Shown here: one piece after another, positions 37,440 through 52,594 of the stretch
How positions within the stretch are numbered: position 1 is the stretch's first letter
Layout of the letters: each line of letters starts with the position of its first letter
From: Rhea pennata
Taxonomy: Eukaryota; Chordata; Aves; Rheiformes; Rheidae
DNA length: 64,000 nucleotides
Direction of reading: 5' to 3'
NCBI RefSeq assembly: GCF_028389875.1
Contig: NC_084673.1
Span: 16,591,501 to 16,655,500, forward strand
Position numbers and translations under genes: made by a program
The notes under the pieces: model-generated
What the model was told of the DNA's origin: nothing
What the model saw: the letters and a program-made list of their open reading frames with translations, nothing else
The model's database searches: none

Positions 37440-39326
37440 ATGGACAAGGGAGAGGAAGATGCTGCCATCAAGGAAGCAGCACGCGTTTTCATTGAAAATG
37501 TGATAAGCAATGCAAAAGAACATCTTCTAGGTTTGCCAAAAAAAGGTAGTGAGCTTGCTTTATTTGCAATGTCTTGGCATCTGTCAGAGCCTTCCCAGAA
37601 GGCTTTTTCAGCATTTTATCTGTTTTCAGAAGCTGAATATGCAATCAAAAATATTCAGTGGACCACATGCAAGAACTTCACAGTGGAGAGAGGACAGCAG
37701 CAGATTGAAGAATACATTTCTGTAAGTAATAGTTCCATCTGCTCATTTCACTGCAGCTATAAATATGAACCTTTCGAAAACTTCAGTTAGATCACACCCT
37801 CTCACCGTTGATTAATGTGAAAAATTACATGAGAGCAACTCAAATTGTTTTTAGCAACTCCCTGAAGTGCTCTCTGCTAGAGAGAAGGAATCTTACTGTG
37901 TGATATGTGTTCAGCAGACATGGGAGTTTCATGAGAGCTGGCTTCACTATCTGGAATTTCTCCAGGAAGAGGAACTGAAGTATAGCAAGAGGTACCACTA
38001 CAGAGTTTGCTGGAGCGTCCCAACACGCAGAAAACCTATCCCACGAGCCACAGCAAGCATCTATTTCATTATAGAGGTCTCCAAAATCAAACCAGCTGTA
38101 AGTATTCAGAAATGGCACACAGCAATCCTCCAAGGTACAATAGTAAAACTCCTGTTTCACTTACCTTGAATCATAGAAAGCAATAATTTCAGCAGTTGTA
38201 GCCCATAGCAGTTGACATTGAGAGTTAAAGTCCATAACTATACTCCAAAGGGACTAATTTTATCATCAAGTTCACATTGATGTTTCAAATCTTTGCCTCT
38301 ATTACCAAGCATATGTAGTGTTATGCTCCAGAAAAGCCTTGGGAATACTAATGCACAAGACATCCTATCCTACAGATATCTCCTCCTTTTCACTTTTGCT
38401 TAAGTTTCTACTGCACTTGCTACTGAAATAATTAGTCATACAGTCTATGCATCCAGAGTTCCAATATTCATCTGTGCAACAATATTTTGCAGCTCCAGGG
38501 GAAAGTAAAAATTGTAAGCATTTTTTTTTCCTCCAGAATTGACACTTGGTCATACTGAACCTTAGTTTTTCTACTTACTGGCTATGATTCCCTGAGTAGC
38601 AGTCTCACAGCCACTGGTTCATAAATCACATCCTAGAATAAACTATTAAGGTTGTAGCATTCTCTTCATATCAGAATATTCACAGATGCTTTAAAACAAA
38701 ACTATTCCAACCTTTATCAGAAGTGTTGCACAAATACACAGATAGTTTCTTAAGAAGTGAATAGGAGTTCTCACCCAATTTAAATGTCTGCTTTTTGAGG
38801 TCCTGTAGTTCAACGTGTGAACTCTGCCCTGTCCTTCTCTTGCAGACCTTGCCTGTGGAGGTATTCTTCATTCTGGAATCGAGCAGGCTGATTCACAGGT
38901 ACATATTAATTCTATTCCATCACTGACATGACTCAGGAGTTCTAGCAAGCTTCCCCATGCCAAAAAAAAAAAAAAAAAAAAACCACCCAGGGAGCTTGAT
39001 GTAAATAAAATGTTTACGACAGAGGTTCATAATCAAAATCTTGCTTAGCAAGATTCTGAGCTTCTAATCTAAACTTTGCTAAGCAAAACCTATTACTAGC
39101 TTTACTCCAACCATAGGATTGACAGCCACCCCATGAGCACTTGCCTTCTACATAATGAATTTGCATTGGATTTATGCAGGTCTAGAAGCTTGAATTCAAT
39201 AGTGTTCTTACCATTTACTCTATTATTATTCCCTCCCCCAGGCCAGAACAGTGTCGATTTAGAGAAAAATGGCTTAAGGACATCATTGAAAATAAAATCA
39301 TCCTCATGGAAAGCCTTACTTTCTAA
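37440..39326 (+). CDS. AKAP14: A-kinase anchoring protein 14 (AKAP28)
   Basis: Anchors protein kinase A in the axoneme of motile cilia. Five coding exons: 37440-37545, 37630-37721, 37855-38097, 38846-38898, 39242-39326; phases 1, 0, 0, 2 match and every donor is GT. The product is 192 residues (human 197). The predicted RII-binding amphipathic helix is at about residues 9-30 (AIKEAARVFIENVISNA). Then come the conserved IKNIQWTTCKNFTVERG…QIEEYI and RVCWSVPTRRKPIPRATASI segments, and the ending CRFREKWLKDIIENKIILME-SLTF. The start at 37440 follows an acceptor and is the first in-frame Met of the conserved helix; a Met at 37413 would need intron retention. It is convergent with NKAP. Confidence 0.93.
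38962..38982 (+). repeat. Poly(A) run in AKAP14 intron 4
   Basis: 21 consecutive A on the plus strand. No element body upstream was recognised, so I do not call it a retrotransposon tail. Confidence 0.85.
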
Positions 39327-40762
39327 GGAACAGCTCTAACTCACCGTCACCAATGTGATATCTATCAGTATTTTATGGATAATGAAATACACATTAAAAA
39401 GAAAGCATGGCACTTGCTTCCTTAAGAGTTTTTCTAGCTGCATGGATACATAACAAGCATTAAATCTGTGGCAAATTAACAAAAAATCAACGAAGGCCCG
39501 ACCTGGTGGCTGCTTTTACATGGCAGTCCCTTGCAGGTATGGTCAGGTGAGACAAGACAGCACCAGGTTCTATAGAGTGCAAACATGAAGAGGCAGCTGG
39601 GCTGGACTTGCTGTTTGTCAGAACCAGGTTTGCAGAACTCCAAGACAATCATCATAAATGTCCTAGGGTTTTTCATTTTTTCTTTTAAATACAAAAATAC
39701 AGTATGTTTGCTCTAAAATGCTAAAATTACAACACTGAGATCTGGACTGAAAAAAAAATCTCAACAAAAAAAATTTTTTTTAAAGCATTTGAAGAAAGTC
39801 AGAGGGAGTTACTTTTTGAGAATATGCAGTTCACTCAAAGATAACAGTCACATAAGCATTAAGTGGAGTAGGTCTCCAGGAACAGAGTTTAAAAGAAGCT
39901 GTGTAATACTACTGAAAAAGACCAATTTTAAGTACTACAAGAGTTAAAACGAGGTTTTAATCTAGAGCACTTCAATAGACAAAATAACAAAATTAAAATA
40001 AGTTGATACATCCTTGTTACCACCTGCGTACATCCAGGGGTTCCAGTCACTGCAGCCCACTGCTCCGATACCTATGTATAACATAGTAGAAAAAGAAGCA
40101 AGCAACTTAGTTCTTCAGCATAGGCTCTGGTAGATTCTAGATCAGACCCTGCCATTACTACTGTAATTTTATACCCCAATTGCAGTCTGCTTGCTTTAAA
40201 GCAATTGAAGCTAGTCTGTATTAAATTACAAACTCATTTCTATTTACAAACATATTTGGAACCACAAAACGACTCATCTGTTTTGAGAAAAAACTGTAAA
40301 GGACTTAATGAAAAAAATACATAAGTGGACAGTCTTGAAGCCTATACAGGAATTCCTTAACTGCTACTATTATTACTAGTAGCTTGTTTGTGATGGCCAG
40401 TCTATGCTTATTAGTCAAAATAAATGGAAAATAGCACGTATCAGCAGCAGGTAAAAAACCTCCCATGGCATCCTTCTGCATGTCCAATTCAAAGCAAACA
40501 CAGAGCATTCTGACCTTAAACCTTCCCTGCCTGTTCCTGAGCCTTGCAGCCTTTCACTTTACAGGGATTCTCTGGAGACGGTGAACAAACTGCTCAAGAA
40601 AATCTGATAAAGATAACTGTTTCCTTGGTACAAGTAATCCATTCCTGAGGCTTGGCCCCATTGGGTGAAAGGCACTGCAGCACTTGCAGCTGTTTTCAAA
40701 TCACGACTGGAACAGGTTAGCTGCTCCTTGCTAGAATCCAAGCTGTATAGTTCAAAAAATAA
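39327..40762. other. AKAP14 and NKAP 3' ends and intervening DNA
   Basis: Convergent 3' ends about 1.4 kb apart. Only weak variants of the poly(A) signal are visible: plus ATTAAA near 39458 for AKAP14, minus ATTAAA near 39960 for NKAP. No gene or repeat recognised. Open frames of up to 72 codons are not credible. Confidence 0.5.
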
Positions 40763-44851
<4,089 letters not shown>

Positions 44852-45156
44852 GGCGGCGCCGCGGGGCCCCGGCCGCTTCCGGCTTCCGGCGGGGCGGGGC
44901 GGGGCCGGCGGGGCGGGGCGGGGCCAGGGCCGGGCGGGGGCGGGGCCGGGCGGGGGCGGGGCCGGGCGGGGGCGGGGCCAGGGCCGCGTGCCCCGGCCGA
45001 CGCCGTCCGGCCGCAGCGGAAGCGGCAGCGCCGGCGGCGCAGCGCAGCGCAGCGCCCCGCGCCAGCCCTCCCGGGTGGCAACAAGGCGCCGCGGCGGCGG
45101 GTTCCCGGAGCCGGCCGCTGCGTGTCCCCGGGGGCCGCGGCGGCGGCGGCGGCGGC
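44852..45156. promoter_or_regulatory. NKAP CpG-island promoter with GC-box repeats
   Basis: Very CpG-rich DNA upstream of NKAP. At about 44931-44985 there are three tandem copies of a 16-bp unit GGGCGGGGGCGGGGCC, in effect an array of Sp1-type GC boxes, flanked by more GGGGCGGGG. No TATA. The island continues to about 45700, and a second GC-rich block runs from 45780 to 46570, so transcription to the right is also possible. Confidence 0.75.
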
Positions 45157-45184
45157 ATGGAGGAGCGGGCGGAGGCGGTGCCAG
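45157..45184 (+). other. Possible upstream coding exon for ZBTB33
   Basis: ATG at 45157 after a GGC run opens MEERAEAVP plus one base, then an excellent donor CCAG|GTAACG at 45185. The ZBTB33 coding exon starts at 50553 after an AG with two bases (GA) before its ATG. Joining them keeps frame, giving [10 protein letters not shown] ahead of the usual MEDKKLIS. This could equally be the 5' end of a divergent non-coding transcript of NKAP. Sequence alone does not prove the exon. Confidence 0.3.
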
Positions 45185-46570
45185 GTAACGGCGGCGCGCG
45201 GGGGCCGCGGCCGGGCGGCGGCGGCGGCGGCGGGGGGAGCCTGGCGGGGCGGCGGGGCCGGGAGCTGTCCAGGGCGGCCGGAGCAGCACTGCCCGGCGGA
45301 CAGCTCAGGGCGCCGCCGCGGGCGCCTCCGCCCCGAAGGTTCAAGAACTCGGCGCCCCCGCGGCCGCTCCGCTGGTGCTCGCCGCCGCCACGGTAGCGGC
45401 AAGCTGGGAGAACCGAAACAGCGGTAATCTGGGGGGAGGCTACGCAAATTCCGTGTGTGATGTGCCCCGGTGCCCGCGTCGGAGCGCCCCTTCCCTCGCG
45501 GTGCCATGTTTGAGCACCCTTCGGCGGCGCCGTCTTGAAAGAGCCGCTCCCGTCGCCGAGGGCGCAAGTTTCCGCGCTGCCCGGGGAAGTGCGGCGAGAC
45601 GCTGCGCGGCTCGGGCGGCGGACCCGCCCGGGGGGCTCTGCTTCTCCGCGTACGGCGTGAAAGATGTGCGAGAGTGTCGGTCTTTATTTTAACAAGCAAA
45701 CCCGTATTTCAGTCCCCAAAGCTATCGTGCACGGCGCAAAAACATCTGTAAGTAGCGGGAAGGCTGTTTGAATTGCGTCCGCGCTCGGCGCGGGCAGCCA
45801 CGCGCAGAACGGGGACGAGGAGATGTCACCGGAGGCTTGCGTGTGCGCGCGGTGTGGCTGCGCCCGGTGCCCGGCGGGGGACAGCCTGGCATCCCTGCAA
45901 CGCGCGGTTTGGTAATATTTCCAGTAGCAGGGAGCGCCGCTTGCCTGCTGCTCGTTGCTGACCTCCTATTAATTTCGATCAGGGCGTCCTTTCAAGCAGT
46001 GTTGTTTTGATCGGCGGTAGGGTCATTTGAATGAGACAGGCGGAAGCCTGCAGCGGCTGTACTTTTGCCAGCTCAATCAGTACCGCATGCGTTAAGGCTC
46101 GGCGACTGCCTCCCCGAGCGTCGCGCCCAAGGGGAGCCCGCGACCGGGAGACGTGGCTCGCTGTGCCCGCGCCAGCCGGGCGGGCGGCCCGAGCGCGGCA
46201 CCGCCGCGGTACGGCACCGCCGGGAGCGGTGCAGGCCGCGGCGTTCCCCCGGCGCGGGCTGCGTGAGGTCGTGTCACCTCCCGAGCAGACGCACGGGAGC
46301 CGCCGGGCCGGACGCGAGGCGGGGGGCCCGTCCCGGCGCTGAGCCAGCGCAGCTTGGGGCGCCCGGGGGGCCCGCGGGGCTCGGGGCTCGCCCCCGGGCG
46401 CGCCTGCGGCCTGCGGCCTGCGCGCGCCGCGCACGCGGCCCCCAGGCTGCTCGGCTGCCTCGAAGGCCCTGGCGCGTGGCCGCTCACCTCTGCGCCCCAG
46501 CGCCCGGGCCGGCAAACCCCGGCCAGACCGCCTGCCTCGCAGGAGCTTTCCGAGCCGTCGCTGCGTAATT

Positions 46571-48479
46571 CTTGAAGCGCTTTGAAGCGCTTTTACGCAC
46601 AAGTTATACAATCCGTATATACATGGCAGGTACCGGCATCCGTATCAACTGCTGATGTCAAAAAAAGCTTCTCTGGCGTTTAAATTCAGTTATATCAGGA
46701 TTTATGTAATGGGACTGACAAAAAAAAAAATACTGCCTGAAAATACTTCAAGGCATGAATGGTGGAAATTAATATTTTTGAATCCTTCAGAAGCAGTGGT
46801 GTTTTAAGCATTCCTCTACCAAATAATATTTCTGTGCCTAGAAGCAGTTTTAGGCAAGATAACTTGAGTTTTGATTGTTACTGAGGGCCCATTTCCTAAA
46901 TGGCCTGTTTAATAAGTTTTACTCATTTTAAAATAAAACACTTTTTTTCATGACTGGGAACATTTCTCTCTCTCTTGGATCTGTAAAGACTTTAAAAGAG
47001 TTTTCTGTTCCCATAAATTGTCTTTTTTTTAAAAAAAAAGGGAGGGAAAGAGCTCTTCAAATTGCTTAACTGTAAACTTGTTGCTGAGTCACATTTTTTG
47101 TCTTCTCCCCAAACACTGCTTCTTTACACCTTTACTTTGCATTCTCAGAGCCTCTGTCCCAGAGTTTCCTTGAGTCACTTCTATGCATCAAAATAAAAGT
47201 TCCTGTTGTATCTTTTATTTACTTTTTCATTTCCAATGAAATGAAACAAATCATTTCCATACTTAGTTCTACGTTCTAGCCTGCATTCTGCCAATGCAGA
47301 AAAGAGCCAATGGTTCTTTTAATTAGTCACTGTATGAGTTTTTGTATGAACCAAATCCCCACTTTCTAGGCCTATCTGAAAGTAAAAGATGAGAAAAAAA
47401 AACAAAAGGTATGGGCTGGATAAAAAATACTCACGTTGAAATTCTGCAGTCAGGTGAAGAAGGAATGAGTGGCAGCTTCACTTAAATTTTTCAAGTTAGC
47501 CAGAGCATTAACTCTGTCCTGGTCATAGCAAGATGACAGTGATGTTCCGATTTTATACTGAAATATGAAGTTGCCATGGCAAGAAGCTTCAACAAAAAGG
47601 GAAAAGTCATGGAGATGGTGCAGCTCTCACAGCTAGGCCAACGTGTCTTAATTTGGCCAACAGTTTTGTGCCTGAGGTAAAGCAGTTTGAACCTGACTTT
47701 TGAGAGCTGATGATGCTTCAGGAGCAGGACTCTTTCCAAATCAGTGCTCATCTTCGTCTGTAGAATTTCCCATTAATTTCAGGAATGAGATCGGCAGTGG
47801 GGAGAAGGAAATTCCTTAAAGCAGAAGTGTGAAAGGCAAAGAAATGGTCTAATTTCAACCACTGGACATTTTTGGAGGAAGAAAAGAAGAACAGCAGATG
47901 ATATGTTAAGAATTAAAATAATTATAGTATTATTTTGATTTAAGATAAGCTCCTATGTAAAAATTGCTAAGAATATTTATCAAAGAACAAAATTCAGTTG
48001 AAGGGTTATAAAAGGAAAAAAAGGACTTTTTTTTTCCCCTCTGATCATCCCTTTTTAGTATTTACTCTTCCTCACTCAGCCCTCGGAAAGAGCCTATAAA
48101 TAAACAGCAATCAGCTCTGTCACATTCAGATCTGAGAGCTCTCTTCAAAGGGCCTCTTCTGCTACCAGCTGCACAAATGCAGGGAGCATTGCAGGTGGTT
48201 TTCCTGCTAGAGAGGCTCTAAAAGCTGGGCAGGACCATTTTATTGCTGATACATGCGCTAAGGGAGCTGCAGTCGTCTGCGCCAGTGTCTGTGGTGGCCT
48301 GCTGATGTTGCTGGTTGAACTTGACAGAAGGACACTTGGTCTTCGCGAAGATTTTTCAGTCTTGAGCAAGAACCTCTGTGATTCAAATTCACAAAGTCTG
48401 CAGAAAGGAAACGCTGATCAGTAACCAAAGACGGGAAAAAATTTAAGATGTTGCAGCCCTTCGAGGGTTCGTGAGCAGC
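46571..48479. other. NKAP-ZBTB33 interval
   Basis: AT-rich DNA between CpG islands. It holds a good TATA-like TATAAATA at 48095-48102, and from 48104 a plus frame open for about 106 codons without an early ATG (stop at 48422). A minus 86-codon frame lies at 47491-47751. None matches a protein family I know. No transposon recognised. Confidence 0.5.
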
Positions 48480-49239
48480 GACGTTTCGGAGACGCGTGTC
48501 GCTGATGACCAGAAGTCAAAGGTGCCGGGAGGTGCCGGGGCGGTTTGTCAGCGTGCTCGGGTCCCTGCAGCCCCTCGCAGAGCCGAGCCTGACACGTGCC
48601 GCCGCGCGGCGGACAGCGCGGGACGCGGGTCCCGCCAGCGAGCGCGACGGGCCCGCGCCCTGCCGCTGCTCCCGGCTGCAGGCGCGAGCTGCTGGCTCGG
48701 CTCGGAGCGCGGCGGCGAGCTGCCTGCTGCTCCCGCCTCGCTCGGCCCTTGGCTGCCCCAGGCAGGGCCGCGCCGCCGGGGCCGCGCCCGGGGGCTCCCG
48801 CCGCCCCCCCCCCCGGCCGCCGCGCCGGCCGTGGGGCAACGCCAGGCCCCGCCCCGCCCCTTCCCGCCCCCGCCCCGCCCGGCCGCCGGCGGGCGGCCCC
48901 GAGCGCGGCCGAAGGGTGCCGAGGCCGCTCGGGTCGCGCGGCCGAAGGGTGCCGAGCGCGCTCGGGTCGCGCTCGGCCGAAGGGTGCCGAGCGCGCTCGG
49001 CCGAAGGGTGCCGAGGCCGCTCGGGTCGCGCGGCCGAAGGGTGCCGAGCGCGCTCGGGTCGCGCGGCCGAAGGGTGCCGAGCGCGCTCGGGCGGGGCGCC
49101 GCGGCCCGCAGGGGAGGGCAGCGCGGCGCAGCGCCCCCTGGCGGCCGCGCGGCGGGGGCGGCGCCCGAGGCCGGCGAGCGGCGGCGGCCGGTGCCCGTTG
49201 TGCGCGGAAGGGCGGCGGGTTCCAGCGGCCGGAGCACAG
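48480..49239 (+). promoter_or_regulatory. ZBTB33 CpG island and probable non-coding exon 1
   Basis: A strong CpG island (about 48480-49700) upstream of the ZBTB33 coding exon. CACAG|GTAACG at 49235-49245 is a good donor; the bases before it would form a non-coding first exon spliced to 50553. The donor nonamer is nearly the same as that of the possible upstream exon at 45184. The transcription start cannot be fixed from sequence. Long frames on both strands here are composition artefacts. Confidence 0.65.
48901..49092. repeat. CGCG-rich minisatellite in the ZBTB33 promoter
   Basis: Six tandem copies of a 25-34 bp unit with the core GGCCGAAGGGTGCCGAG. In most units this is followed by GCGCGCTCGG, making the perfect 14-bp palindrome CCGAGCGCGCTCGG; the other units read GGCCGCTCGG. 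Many units are joined by GGTCGCGC. The array therefore offers a dense series of CGCG sites. Confidence 0.9.
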
Positions 49240-49362
49240 GTAACGCGGGCGCTTGCCCGCCTCGGCGCCGCGGGCGGCCGCCCTCCGCCCTCCCCCCTGG
49301 AGCAGGGAGCGGCGGCGGGCACGGCCTGGCCGCGCGGCGGCGCGGGGCCGCCCGTCAGCGCC

Positions 49363-49401
49363 GGGGCCGGGGCCGGGGCCGGGGCCGGGGCCGGGGCCGG
49401 G
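49363..49401 (+). repeat. GGGGCC hexanucleotide tract, ZBTB33 intron 1
   Basis: Six perfect GGGGCC units plus a partial one on the ZBTB33 transcript strand, about 120 bp after the putative exon 1 donor. Same motif and relative place as the tract in SEPTIN6. Confidence 0.92.
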
Positions 49402-49556
49402 TGTGTCCCTGCCCGGGGCCGCCGCCGCCTCTCAGCGCGGGCGCCGCGGCGCTGAGGCAGGGCCGCCCGGGCGCTGCCCTCGGCGGAGCCCCGCCGCGGC
49501 CGTTTAACGGCGGAGCGCGCGGCCGGGCCGGGCCGCGCCGCCTCTCCGCGCGCTGG

Positions 49557-49625
49557 GCCGCGCCGTGCCGCGCCGTGCCGCGCCGTGCCGGGCCGGGCCG
49601 TGCCGTGCCGTGCCGTGCCGTGCCG
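49557..49625. repeat. GCCGT/GCCGC pentanucleotide repeat
   Basis: About 13 tandem pentamers alternating between GCCGT, GCCGC and GCCGG, in the ZBTB33 CpG island downstream of the putative first exon. Confidence 0.85.
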
Positions 49626-50554
49626 GAGCCGGCCGGCGTCGGCAGCGCGGAGCGAGGTGCGGTTTGCCTGCCGTGCTTTCGGCCGCTACCTGGCCGTAGC
49701 GGGATCCCCGCCGCCGGCACTGGGTCACCGTGTGGCTCTCTGGCTGCCGCCCTGCCGATCCAGGCTGCCTCCAAGTAGCATTTGCTACGCCAAGGAAACT
49801 TTCGTGAGGAAGAGGAAGACCTTCTGAGCGCTGATTGCCAAGTCACGCATTTTGATGCGTTTTGCGTTTTGCTGGGGCACGCTGAGCTGGAAGCGACCGC
49901 AGATCCATCGGTTTGGCCGTTCACAGCTTCGTTATGAACGTGCTGCCTCAGCGTCCGCGCTGCAGACACCAACCGGCCTTGCAGAAATAGGAGGAGGGGT
50001 AAAAAGTTTCTCTCCTTCCTTTTTTATGGGCAAGGAAGTGAAATATCCGTAGTGTTCTCATTAACCTCACAGAATGGTAAAACACGGGTGCACACGTTTT
50101 GTTATCTGGCTAACGTGTAATTGTGATGTTGTCTGGCTGCTCGTAACTATATCTGGAATATTCTGACAATTTAAAAAAAGTTATTAATATTTTAAAACAG
50201 GAATATTGAGGAACCTAAATCTTACATCTTCTTTGTTTTCAAATTTACCTTATTTGCTGTTGAATTACACTGATATTTTTTTTCTCTGTTCCTCACCTGG
50301 CTATCTCATCTGTTAAGAACAGAGGCTGTATTTGGAATTGCACATATTTCATGCAGAAGGTGAAGGGGCAAATAATAAAAAAAGCAAGTATATGGAGTGC
50401 TGTAGCATATAAGCTTATGAATAATAGCTCAGGCTGAGATTCCTTTTTTCCAAAAAAAGGAGCAAACCCAAAAAGGTGGGAATTCTGTCATGCAATTTAA
50501 ACTGTAAATCTGTATTTTTACTAACTTGATACCTTTTATTTCCTGTCTGTAGGA

Positions 50555-52594
50555 ATGGAGGACAAGAAATTGATTTCTGCAACAGATACACAATATTCTA
50601 GTGTGCTCCTTCAGTCTTTGAATGAACAACGTGGCCATGGACTTTTTTGTGATGTTACTGTCATTGTAGAGGACCGGAAATTTCGAGCTCACAGAAACAT
50701 CCTTTCTGCCTCAAGCACATATTTTCACCAGCTTTTCTCAGTGGCTGGGCAAGTAGTAGAATTGAGCTTTGTAAGAGCAGAGATTTTTGCAGAAATACTT
50801 AACTATATTTATAGCTCCAAAATAATCCGTGTTCGATCAGATTTGCTTGATGAACTGATTAAATCAGGGCAACTCTTGGGAGTTAAATTCATAGCTGATC
50901 TGGGTGTACTGCCATCAGAAGGAAAAAGCATGCCAAGTGAGGCCAAAGATAGTGCTTCAGAAACTGTAACTTCTAGCCCAGGTCAAAAGGATGCTCAAAC
51001 ACAAGTACCTGCAACACGGCAAGAGAGTCGAGAGGTAACAGGTGGGATGCCGGTTATAACAGAATCATTCTCCTTGCATGGCATACAGTATGAGACTACA
51101 AAAATTACAGTAAGTGATTCAGATGATGATGATGATGTCATCTTTTGCTCCGAGATTGTTCCCCCAAAAGAATGTATTAAAGATACCAATGCTGCAACCC
51201 AGAACCAGCTTTGCCCAAGCGCTCCTGGAGTTTCTGACCAAAAATCGGGTGGCAGTGGTGGCTCTCCTCTTCTGACCAACACCACAGCAACGCAAAAACT
51301 CACTTCATCCGCCAATCAACCAAGTCCAAACCAAACACAATCAAGTGCCGAATCACCTGTCGCTTCGACACCACAGCATTTGACTCCCGATATCATTTTG
51401 CTAAACCAGGCTCCACTCAATTCATCACCCAGTGTCAGTTCCTCACATCAAACAAATGTGCCCCCTACAATTAATTTGCTTGAGGAGAATCAGCAGCCAT
51501 CTAAGAAAGATTCTGTAACTGAAGTGGACACAACTGCAGTTGATGATGATGAGGAAGATGTTGAAGATGATGATGAAATCATTAGCTCTTCTAGTCCTGG
51601 TTCAGTCAGCAGTAACTCTTTGGTTCAGCAACCTTCTACACCCAAAGTAGCACCCTCTGAAGGTTCAGGTGTACAGAAAAAACAAGTTGTTACATTTTCA
51701 CAAGAGCCATCTTCTAAACCTGGAGAATTCAAAATAAAAATCTCAGATGTTCTTACTGGAAACAACAAGGAATTTAATGCAGGTATAGCATCAAAACATG
51801 TGGCGGAAGGGCAGAAAATCATAACCTTAGATACAGCAACTGAAATAGAAGGCTTATCCACAGGTTGTAAAGTTTATGCAAATATTGGTGAGGATACATA
51901 TGACATAGTCATTCCTGTGAAGGATGATCCTGAGGAAGGAGAGGCCAAACTCGATGAAACGCCCAGAACATCTGGCGATGATTCTCCAAGCAGGAAACGC
52001 ATGAAAGTAAAGCACGATGACCACTACGAGCTTATAGTGGATGGAAGGGTCTACTACATTTGTATTGTATGTAAAAGATCATACGTATGTCTGACAAGTT
52101 TACGGAGACATTTTAATGTTCATTCCTGGGAGAAGAAGTATCCGTGTCGATACTGTGACAAAGTTTTCCCTCTGGCAGAATACCGTACAAAGCATGAAAT
52201 TCACCACACTGGGGAGCGAAGGTACCAGTGCTTGACATGTGGCAAGTCGTTCATCAACTATCAAGTTATGGCCTCGCACATAAGATCAGTTCACAGTCAA
52301 GACCCTTCTGGAGATGCCAAGCTTTATCGTTTACATCCTTGCAGGTCTCTGCAGATCAGACAATATGCATACATTACTGATCGCTCCAGCAGTATACCTG
52401 TAATAAACGAGGATGGAATTGTTTATCATGTTGACGCAGGAAAGGATGGTGCTGAAGGAACAACGTCTAATCCTCCAGCGAAACAAATGACCTGGGATGA
52501 TATTTTCATTCCGCAAGGAAATGAAGCAATTTTTAAACAAAATCCATCAGAGGGAAGTACTGAATTTGAGTTTGTAATACCAGAGTCTTACTGA
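50555..52594 (+). CDS. ZBTB33: Kaiso, BTB/POZ zinc-finger transcription factor
   Basis: Bimodal DNA-binding repressor that recognises methylated CGCG and the TCCTGCNA site, and partners p120-catenin and NCoR. The 679 residues lie in one coding exon, preceded by acceptor TCTGTAG|GA. The BTB/POZ domain is at about 1-117 (QRGHGLFCDVTVIVEDRKF, LSASSTYFHQLFSVAGQ, LLGVKFIADLG). The middle is Ser/Thr/acidic, with DSDDDDDVIF and DDDEEDVEDDDE. The conserved KIITLDTATEIEGLSTGCKV block follows. Three C2H2 fingers lie at about 500-580 (CIVCKRSYVC…HFNVH, CRYCDKVFPL…HEIHH, CLTCGKSFIN…HIRSVH), then the basic extension RSLQIRQYAYITD that helps DNA binding, ending FEFVIPESY. No lesion. A long 3' UTR follows. 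Confidence 0.98.
   Translation: MEDKKLISATDTQYSSVLLQSLNEQRGHGLFCDVTVIVEDRKFRAHRNILSASSTYFHQLFSVAGQVVELSFVRAEIFAEILNYIYSSKIIRVRSDLLDELIKSGQLLGVKFIADLGVLPSEGKSMPSEAKDSASETVTSSPGQKDAQTQVPATRQESREVTGGMPVITESFSLHGIQYETTKITVSDSDDDDDVIFCSEIVPPKECIKDTNAATQNQLCPSAPGVSDQKSGGSGGSPLLTNTTATQKLTSSANQPSPNQTQSSAESPVASTPQHLTPDIILLNQAPLNSSPSVSSSHQTNVPPTINLLEENQQPSKKDSVTEVDTTAVDDDEEDVEDDDEIISSSSPGSVSSNSLVQQPSTPKVAPSEGSGVQKKQVVTFSQEPSSKPGEFKIKISDVLTGNNKEFNAGIASKHVAEGQKIITLDTATEIEGLSTGCKVYANIGEDTYDIVIPVKDDPEEGEAKLDETPRTSGDDSPSRKRMKVKHDDHYELIVDGRVYYICIVCKRSYVCLTSLRRHFNVHSWEKKYPCRYCDKVFPLAEYRTKHEIHHTGERRYQCLTCGKSFINYQVMASHIRSVHSQDPSGDAKLYRLHPCRSLQIRQYAYITDRSSSIPVINEDGIVYHVDAGKDGAEGTTSNPPAKQMTWDDIFIPQGNEAIFKQNPSEGSTEFEFVIPESY

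Noticed and set aside
38930-39000. Poly(A) tract as the tail of a SINE or LINE insertion
   Set aside because: No element body, target duplication or CR1-type 3' end is visible beside it. I recognised no CR1 copy anywhere in the window, though old fragments could be missed by eye.
47491-47751. 86-codon minus frame in the NKAP-ZBTB33 interval
   Set aside because: No recognisable domain, no splice context, and length within chance expectation.
48471-49972. Frames of up to 435 codons in the ZBTB33 CpG island with repeated RPKGAERAR
   Set aside because: Translation of the promoter minisatellite and GC-only DNA. No family resemblance and no plausible splice into ZBTB33 in frame.
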